Assembly: GCA_030765045.1 (NCBI GenBank) | Contig: CM060963.1 | Coordinates: forward strand, 120,347,735-120,411,734 | Direction: 5' to 3' | DNA length: 64,000 nucleotides | From: Tenodera sinensis | Taxonomy: Eukaryota; Arthropoda; Insecta; Mantodea; Mantidae | In this document: one piece after another, positions 56,215-64,000 of the stretch | Numbering within the stretch: position 1 is the first letter of the stretch | How the letters are laid out: every line of letters begins with the position of its first letter | Program-made: the position numbers and the translations under genes | The notes under the pieces: generated by a model | What the model was told of the DNA's origin: nothing | The model's input: only the letters and a program-made list of their open reading frames with translations | The model's database searches: none

Positions 56215-57040
56215 TAAGCCTGATGATAAATGTAGATAAAACATATGAAGTGCACAGCAAAGAAAGAAGACTAAAGATACAATAATAGAAAATACAAAAT
56301 TAGGAGTGGATTTATTCAAGATGTTCTCGGGTTTCTAGCCAGGTGTAGTGATGCAGAGCCATCGACGTTTTTGGAGTGTACATCTCTCCCATCATCATCT
56401 ACATTACACCTGGCTAGAAGCCAGAGAACATCTTGAATGTGTTCGTCGCCAGTAAAGCTTCAAATCATATTTTAGGAGTGGATTCTTTCAAATACCTTGG
56501 ATCTATAATCAATAATAATAATGATACAAAGAATGAAATAAAAGAATTACTCCAGGTAGTAGAGCCATCTATGCTAACAAATTTCTGTTTAGGAGTAAGT
56601 TAGTATCCAAGTCAGCAAAATTAAGATTATATAAATCCATCATCAGACCTATAACATGAGTGTGAAACCTGGGTCCTTAATGAAACAAGTAAACAAAAGC
56701 TAATGGTACTGAAAGAAAGTTATTACATACCATATTTAGACCAGTGAAACAAAATGGTAGTATATGTAGAATAGGCTATAATAAGGAATTAAATGAATTA
56801 CTGAAAAAATGAAAATATCATTAACCACATAAAAGCTTTAAGATTAGGATGGTTTGCACACATATATTAGACCCCAGATGATAGAATAGTTAAAATGTAT
56901 ATAAATGGACCCCAATGAATATAAGATTAAGGGGCCATCCTAAAAATAGATGGTTAGATGATGTACATGATGGCATTAAGGATATGAAAATAAAAAACTG
57001 GCCTGTTTGCATACAAAATACAAAAATCTGGAAAGCATAG
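56215..57040 (+). pseudogene. LINE reverse-transcriptase 3' part, split by an insert
   Basis: The + strand reads MINVDKTYEVHSKERRLKIQ (56222-56281), then ENTKLGVDSF broken by the insert at 56313-56471, then SFKYLGSIINNNNDTKNEIK, KSAKLRLYKSIIRPIT, ETWVLNETSKQKLMVL, FRPVKQNGSICRIGYNKEL and INHIKALRLGWFAHI. This is the C-terminal region after the RT palm in an RTE/CR1-like insect LINE. Frameshifts and stops throughout. It is the second non-Jockey-B LINE lineage in the window. Confidence 0.75.
56313..56471 (+). mobile_element. 159-bp insert with hairpin and 13-bp target duplication
   Basis: The direct repeats TTAGGAGTGGATT (56300-56312 and 56472-56484) flank it. Most of the insert is an imperfect hairpin: ATTCAAGATGTTCTCGGG ... 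CCAGGTGTAGTGATG (56314-56352) pairs with CATCTACATTACACCTGG ... AGAACATCTTGAAT (56398-56437), around a loop of about 45 bp. No ORF. Confidence 0.75.
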
Positions 57041-59165
57041 CAAAGTTGTAATGCCTTAGTAAGAAGAAGCTAGTGCTTCAAGAACTATCAAAAATTTTGT
57101 GACACGCCATAACGTTTATGAGGAAATAATAGCGGAATCGTACTGGTTTGAAAATACTGTTCATGCCACGACAACAGCCAACAAAAACAAGCCAGGTAAC
57201 AGACCACTTTGTAAAGTGGCTCAAATTTCTTTGTACATATTTATTTTTATTTGGGTGCATTTCTCTCATGTTTGTATTGTTTCATATTGCCGATTATAGT
57301 TAAACAATTCTAGTATTATTTCTTGTTGTTCACTTCTTAACTACAACCTATATATGCTGTATAACCATTCCAATTTTTATTTACTGACTTTCATTTATGA
57401 GTTTTTCTCACTTATGCAGGTTTTTCCTTAGGTCCCCTGGAAAATGTATGAACAAAGTTTTACTGTATTTCACAATGGAATACACATTGTAAGGATGGAC
57501 AGTGGGATTTATAGTTTTCTGAAATTTCAAACTATTCCTTATGTTATTGATTTAGTTTGCATTCAACAAAAAGTTATGCTTATACATGAATAATTATTTT
57601 TATTGTAGTTTTTTCTCTACCGAAGAATTACACACAAGCACCAGAGTTAAATGCAATCTTGTTCACACAAAAGCCATACAGTACTAGGCCATTAATTATA
57701 CATCCACCATAATGGCACTGTATACTATATTAATGGTTGATTTTAAATGTTTTTTTAAGTATTAAACTGTTACTATCCTCACATCTAGGGGACATAAATC
57801 TGATTTCTTGGTTAGCAGCCAAGGCATTTAAATATGATACAATAGGGTTAATGTGCACAAGCTAAATGCAACAATGTTGATTAAGCATGTATAGCATGCA
57901 CCCCATTACATTCTCAATATACATACATGCAATGAGAGTAACTTTATCCACAGCACACAACATGTTTATTGAAACGGAGTTCTATGGTCAATTCTGAGGA
58001 AAAGCTGGGGGAAATTAAAACAGGTTACATCTTGACCATTTAGCATTAGAAATGCAAAATTTCATAAGAACAGCTATGTATCATAAGCAAATTTAGTGCA
58101 ACAGTCAACATTTTTTTTCCATGCAAAAATACATATGCCTTGTAATGTAACTCTTATTGATGATTAAAAATTGAATTGTGTATAAACAATGAGCAATGGT
58201 GCTTATGCAAAATGACATAAGTGTTTTAATAAAATAATGAAACATACCAACTTCAAGTTGCCTTGGATCTTGTAAAGTTCTTCGTTTTATAATCCATTAC
58301 CATAGCTTTTATTACATAAAATAAAAAAGTACAATGAAGTTCAGCCACACAGGTAAAGACCTAACGGTAAACAACTTGACTATCACTAATGTATCTAAGT
58401 AGTATACAGGAAGAAAATAGTAATTTGTGTGACACCTGGTAGCAAAAATTCCTTTCTCTAGGTTGCTTCAATACTATTAACTCTGATATTCAATTGTATG
58501 TATATATTTCTATCATAATACTTAGGAAAGGAAAGAAGAAGTGGATATTAAACATAAACTTAATTGTACAACATAGCTGAATATGAATTAATTGCTTTTC
58601 ATAAAGAGGGATGAAGTGTTAAGAGTACTGGTCACTAATTCTGAAAATGCCCTATTCTGCATACATTACAAATTATTAACCAATGAGATCTTTCTATAAA
58701 CTGCACCTAACCTAAAAGGAAAATATCAAAGAGTAACAGGTCTAATCCGGTCTAAGGTATTCAAAAAACACTGCCATGAAAAGGACTGAGAATAAACAGT
58801 AATTTTATACATTCCAAGAACATAGTGATATTAAATCTCAACATCTCTCTTAAATAATAGTTACTTACCGTTTTGAGTTTGATGTAAAAAATTTTCCCAA
58901 TGAACTAGAGGATGATGATTGCTGAATTCTTTGACTGGATGGAGTTAACACTCCTGTATAAACAAAGTTAGACCAGTAGTCTGAAGATATGCTTAACAAC
59001 TTCTCCACCACCTGGAACAATAACACATCTTATAGTCATTGGTTATGTGACCCTGTAATTTTGTAATTCAAATTATGTTGCTGGAAAGCATCAACACATT
59101 AAACGAAATTCTATATACTGAAAATAACTGGCATTCATACCCATGTAAAACTCAATGTAAAAGTA
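57041..59165. other. Intergenic, no recognised feature
   Basis: AT-rich DNA, short ORFs only, no terminal repeats or tRNA boxes recognised. Confidence 0.45.
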
Positions 59166-59748
59166 CAATGCGTTTGTAGATTGGCTGGACCATCCTGTGG
59201 TGGCACCAGACCAGGCGAGGACCAGCCAGAGTTGCACATGAATGACTGGCAAGTCATAGGTATGAAACACGTACATTAGGCTTATCTTTGTCACAATAGA
59301 TGTTGAAATTGATGCCCTTCAACACGAACACATTCCCTATACCTCTGAAAACAATTCTGGTTTACCAGCAAAAGTTCACAATGACTGATTGCATGTATTT
59401 CTCTCGTGATTTTGTCCTTCAATTCTTGTAAACTGTGCAAATTTGATGTTTACACTTTATTCTTTAATAATTTCCTACACCTCACGGGTTCACTTTCTTA
59501 TCCCTTTCACTTCCACATTGTTTTCCTCGCTTCACTTTCACTACTTGACTTTATCCCTAAACTTTTGTTTCCCACCCTCCTTCCAACCTGAACACATTTC
59601 ACTTAATCACTTTCTCCTCCATGTCATGTGGCACTGATCACTATTTTCCTCTCTTTTAGTACAGTAGTTAGTATTCTGTACTCATGAGTGGCCCTCGTTC
59701 TGTCCAGTGCTGCCACAGGGGCGGTCTGGCCGATCTACGAATGCACTG
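59166..59748 (-). mobile_element. 583-bp CAGTGC-end element, internally deleted
   Basis: Flanked by TA on both sides. Ends CAATGCGTTTGTAGATTGGC and, inverted, CAGTGCATTCGTAGATCGGC. Homology between the ends runs for about 45 bp. The left 300 bp match, on the - strand, the transposase 3' end and tail of the element at 50516-51743; the catalytic part is missing. Confidence 0.78.
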
Positions 59749-61227
59749 TACTTTATCAGCAAGAGAAAGACTAAATCTGGGAAAAAACAACAAATTTTTC
59801 TTCCAAGCCAAGAAATGACATATCTCTGAAAAATCAGTGCAGTAGAAATTGGTGCACAGCTAAATTTTACAGAAAAAGCACTCTGCACTTCACTTCCATT
59901 TTCAATGCTGTTCACACATACTGAAAACAATCAGTGAGCATTACTGTACGTAAAGAATGAATGCTAATGTTCTGTGATACCAAGGAAGAAATGAGTAAAA
60001 CATACATAACACTAACACTTCAGTATTTTGAAGTTATAGCTTCCTTTGGAGTGGAAGATGGTAACAATTACCATCTATAGTTGTGATGTATGGCAGTTTG
60101 AACTTCACTTTCGTTGTGAATAAAGCAGACACTGTATGTAGGTTTAGCTACAGCTTCATTGTTTTGGAATCTGAAAGAGGGGCACTCCACTTCTGTCAAT
60201 TCAACTTTACTTTGTAACGGTGATGTTTAGGTATGTACGAAAGAATAAAACACATGGCAAAAGAAGAACCTTTAGTAGATGTAAGGAGCTGATGCATTTT
60301 GAAAATGAAAGCATTGATTTTCTAACATCACAACTTCTGCCCAACAGTGATGAAACTCACAAAAAGCAGTATCTCCCAGAAATCAGATGGAAATATTCTT
60401 ACACAATGCTGTTGACCCTGGATTTCAGATTGGAGTGTCAGAATAGACCTCTTGATGGTGTGTAAAACTGTTAATTACATAATGGGTCATATTTACAAAA
60501 AAGCTCATCAATGGATTAAATTCTCCAGTAAAGGAAGAACAACGCACAGTTAAAGTAGCAAATGCAACTTAATTTACCAACTGTAATAGGTGAATTAGAT
60601 TGGATCCATATTGAAATTAAGAAACTGCCAATGTTCAGGGACGAATATATCAACCTTAAGGGTTATTCCAATATTACTTCCAGCAACATGTGATGCTGAA
60701 GAACGTTTATGAGCATTAATACTGAGTGGCCTAGCTCTGTGCATGACTGGAGTATGGAGGAGTACTATAATAGGTATAGGTATGATGCTACTACTTGTTT
60801 ACTGGGCGATTCCAACTATGGCAACCTTGGCTGATCAAGCCAACCAAGCCACCTAACATTCAAGTTCAATATTACTATTTATGAATAAATATGTATAAAA
60901 TAGTCAATAAATAAAATAAAATAAAAAATAATTTCAATGCTATGTAAGCAGGCAATAATCAGGTATGAAGATCTACATCCTGATCCACTACTGCTGCTAA
61001 CATTTAATATGTTTAATGGTTACTTATTGTTTCCTTTTTATTTTATTATTTCAAGAAGAACAAAAAGGAAATACAAGTAGGAAAGATGTACAAGAGTTAT
61101 TTGAAGATGCTGGAGAGTTGCTGTGCTGATCATTGTTAGAGGCAGATATATTGTGTTCAGTTAGTTTTGATACACCTATTGTACACTTCTGAGCATTTTG
61201 GTGTTGTGTTCCTGGAATAGTTTTTAT
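59749..61227. other. Mostly intergenic; weak hAT trace
   Basis: Around 60655-60720 the + strand reads VIPILLPATCDAEERL, faintly like a hAT dimerisation start (...PxSNAxxERxFS). The ORF 60220-60465 upstream might be part of the same relic, but I cannot name it. Nothing else recognised. Confidence 0.3.
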
Positions 61228-61331
61228 TACTTTCTCTACTGGTAAGTAGGGGAAGTATTGTATTCCACCCAAAAAATCTATGTCGAGATTTCACTGTAAA
61301 TATATGTTTTGAGACCCCCTGAATCAGGGAG

Positions 61332-61374
<43 letters not shown>

Positions 61375-62095
61375 ACACTTTTAGAAAAAGGTCCATGTGT
61401 GTGTCTGTGGACAGCATAACTCGAAAACAAAAAGTCGGTTAAAAACCAGAGTTGGTATTTAAGTTTAATGTCTTTCAAGGATGCGACACAAAGATTTTGA
61501 AGAAAATAGCCCCACCCTAAACTACCCTTTACATGGAAAATTTTGATTTTCTTGAAAATGGCTCTAACGATTTTGATTAAAATGTCATATGTTTGGGATA
61601 TTTTTATGACAAATGAAATGTATATCTTGAATTTTCTGGCTATAGCCCCTGTAGTTGTATTTACTCTGGATGACTTTTGCATAACTGGTAAACCGTTAGA
61701 GATAGACCAAATCATACTATACAAAAAATGTAGATCTTGCTAAAATGCACAATTTATGTCTGAATAAATTTTCTTGTAAGGTGAACCATTTCGGAGATAT
61801 TCCTTGTTATGTGTGTGAGTTTTGGAAAACATAACTTTCGTGAAATGGATCATCATTGTTCATTTTTTTATATGTTAAGCTTGCAAAGAGAATAGAACCT
61901 CAAAGCTTTAAAATATTTGACTATCACTCAAAGCCTACTGTATTCTAATATTTCCCTTGCACCTACAAGGAAATAAGCAATAAGATAATTTGTACAAACG
62001 TTTATCTCGACTAACACGAAGAAGATATAGGAGTTTGTAAGAATGGTTAGTACAAGAGTAGAGAAAGTCATGTGAGTGCAACACATAAGATTTTT
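61228..62095 (+). repeat. R830 copy, complete
   Basis: It starts TACTTTCTCTACTGGTAAG at 61228 and ends AACACATAAGATTTTT near 62095. An A run of about 43 bases sits at the fixed internal A-tract position (61330-61372). The antisense peptide block is present (61278-61724, - strand). Confidence 0.9.
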
Positions 62096-62243
62096 GGAAT
62101 TTTTTGTACATCTTTGGTGGAATGTGAATTTGCTCTATGAGGGTTGGATCTGTTGTTCATGGCTGTGATGTTTTATCTGTTTTTGTCTGTCGTATTTTCT
62201 GATGAATTTGTTTTGAATCAATTTTTTGTCGCTATTGTCTTAA

Positions 62244-63246
62244 CCTCTTGAGCAATGGCCATTTAAAACGTCCGCGAGCCGAGAACTGCTAGCATTTAAA
62301 TTGTTAAATGCGCTTCGTATATACACAGCTGTATTTTGTGTAAATATTAAGTTATTTTAATGAAAGAAAAACTGGTATAAAACTCGTATTTGCAGTATAA
62401 ATGTACGTCATCAGCAAAGTTGAGTTGTATTTACAAAACGTTGAAATGGCACAATTTTGTTTCACTGTGGTGAAAAGTCAACTTTGCTCTGTCGAACGCA
62501 TTCGGAAAGATACAGTAAAGAAACACCCATTGTATGTGTGGCTTATGCGTCAGCATACTGTGTAATAAAGCACTACTGTATGCGTGGTCTCTTGAGTCAT
62601 CAGAATAGAGGCACATTGCAACTTTTGCTTACGCGAGTTTCGTAACCGAGTAGAGTCCGTGTCTTTCTTTGTTGAAATACATACGTATTCTTTCCTGCTT
62701 GTAGCTGAAGGGAGAAGTGGTATAAAAAGGTGTTTTTGCACCAACTGGATATAACCATATACAATTGTTTGGGGATTTGGACAGCTCTCTAAACCCACAC
62801 AGGACAATGACCGACCTTGACTACCGACTATAAATAACTTGCAGCCTAATTGAACAATACCACGTTGGGGGTTGAAAATCCAAAACCCCTGCACCCCTCA
62901 GACTTCAAGGAAAACATTATCCTAAAAGGATACCACCAACAGCAAAGAAGTCCCGCCCATCTCCAAAGTGTTTCGTGTGCCGCAAGAAGGGAATTTGCGA
63001 ATGTGGAGATGTACGTACCTTTGTGCGTTTATCCCTGTTTTGAGGTAAATCACTGCAGAACGAACATATTAAGGTAAGCCAATAAAGTATATAGACCTTA
63101 CTAAAATGTTTCATAAAGGGAAAATTATAATAAGTTGAGTTGGATAAGGGATAAATAAGGGTTAAATGCTTAAACGCACAGGACGCCCATATCGCTCATC
63201 CGCCATTTTAAATGGACGTGATTTCATGTCGATATCCCTCAAGAGG
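62244..63246 (+). mobile_element. Internally deleted piggyBac relative
   Basis: Flanked by TTAA at 62240-62243 and 63247-63250. Ends CCTCTTGAGCAATGGCC and, inverted, CCTCTTGAGGGATATCG, equivalent to the two ends of the element at 43678-46115 in reverse orientation. The transposase is reduced to C-terminal traces (62850-63077: ENPKPLHPSDFKENIILKGY, VSCAARR, PLCVYPCFEVNHC), giving a 1,003-bp non-autonomous derivative. It needs a transposase in trans. Confidence 0.88.
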
Positions 63247-63399
63247 TTAATGTTCTTTTTTTAAATTCATGTCAGCAGTATGCTTACTAACATGTGTGTT
63301 AGACTGTGGAATATTAGCATGTTGATGTGGCTCTAGGTTGTTTTTTTTTTTTTTATGTACCTGTGTGTATGAGAGGGTTGGCTGTAAATGCCAAATTCT

Positions 63400-63640
63400 A
63401 CTATTTTGTTGTTGAGCCTCTGATTTTCAGGTCCAGAAATTGTAGCCAACTTTCTTTTTCTGTTTCCAAAGTGAATTTCACAGCTGGATAGTCTATAGGT
63501 TGAGTAGTTTCAGCGCATCTTCTGAAAGTTCTTTTTGGTATGATGGCAAAGCAGTCATCCACATATCTCACCCAAATTTTGAATACGTGTGGGAAGGCTT
63601 TGGTAATAATATTCAAACTTTATTGTGGACGGACAACAGA
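63400..63640 (-). pseudogene. Penelope-like RT fragment, second lineage
   Basis: The - frame reads FPHVFKIWVRYVDDCFAIIP, KRTFRRCAET and KFTLETEKESWLQFLDLKI, the YVDD catalytic block and following motif of a Penelope-like RT. The wording differs clearly from copies A and B (YVDDTFVIWPHGKG), so it is a separate family. A short T run (63342-63353) lies downstream; no GIY-YIG domain was seen. Confidence 0.75.
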
Positions 63641-63689
63641 TACGAGAGGGAATGTTTAACACACATAACAGTCACATTTGGGCACAGGA

Positions 63690-64000
63690 AAACCCTATAA
63701 CCTATTAGAGTTACAAATTATCATTGCTGGTTTGCAGTGAACATTTAGGCTGGTATTGTGAATGACACACTCATAGGGCCCCATTCAGCTCCTCCATGTT
63801 TGAGGGGGCATATTTACCTACAGTTTTTACAACATGCTTTTCCAGAACTTCTGGAAGATATTCCTTCAGAAATATACCAGTTAATGTGGTTCCAAGGGAT
63901 GGGACACCTGCAAATTATTCCAGTAATGTATGGGATTTTCTAAGTGTAATGTATCCTGATTGCTGGATCAGTAAAGGAGCACCAATAATATAGCCACTCC
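63690..64000 (+). pseudogene. Mariner-like transposase fragment at the window edge
   Basis: The + frames read LQFLQHAFPELLEDIPSEIY then QLMWFQ, and after a frameshift DGTPANYSSNVWDFLSVMYP and DCWISKGAPII. It matches the second catalytic block (MWFQHDGAPAH pattern) and WIGRGGP motif of the same family as the relic at 29050-29310. It runs off the window, so its 3' part is unknown. Confidence 0.78.

Noticed and set aside
60220..60720. hAT transposase gene
   Set aside because: Only one weak dimerisation-like motif (ILPATCDAEERL); too little to call a relic with confidence.

Overview
This is a eukaryotic, AT-rich, repeat-dominated window. The transposon mix (Jockey-clade LINE, Penelope-like element, several hAT lineages, piggyBac, P/THAP, Tc1/mariner lineages, tRNA-derived SINEs) points to an invertebrate, most likely an arthropod and probably an insect. 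That placement is inference from families. I found no host gene that I can support: almost every long ORF is a transposon protein, a relic of one, or a shadow frame.

Layout. 1-9029 holds a large inverted duplication. The unit [Penelope-like element then Jockey LINE] lies on the + strand from 4039 onward (copy B) and again on the - strand from 3435 down to 1 (copy A, cut by the window edge), around a 603-bp spacer. Copy A lacks 1,549 bp across the Penelope/Jockey boundary and 10 bp in ORF1. Copy B carries a full-length, apparently intact Jockey element (about 5850-11476): ORF1 with three zinc knuckles, ORF2 with endonuclease and RT, a TAATG stop-start overlap and a (TAA)n tail. 11.5-22 kb is old intergenic DNA with SINEs, microsatellites, a 247-bp MITE with a 9-bp target duplication, a P-element/THAP relic and a hAT relic.

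22.5-28.6 kb is a hAT element split by two insertions: a second hAT with an 8-bp target duplication, and a tandem array of an unclassified repeat called R830 here. 29-43 kb holds decayed mariner-like, LINE, hAT and piggyBac relics, a SINE cluster, and an R830 copy interrupted by a pogo-like element that carries another R830. 43.2-46.9 kb is a hAT element with an almost complete piggyBac in a TTAA site inside its transposase gene. 47-64 kb has mariner-superfamily elements with CAGTGC ends and TA duplications, a LINE split by a hairpin-bearing insert, another R830, an internally deleted piggyBac and a second Penelope lineage.

The parts work as a layered record of insertions rather than as a pathway. 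In several places taking one element out makes the host element's reading frame legible again, which orders the events. Only the copy-B Jockey looks capable of coding for its own movement. The piggyBac is one 2-nt frameshift away from an open transposase. All family names rest on motif recognition by eye, with no database search.
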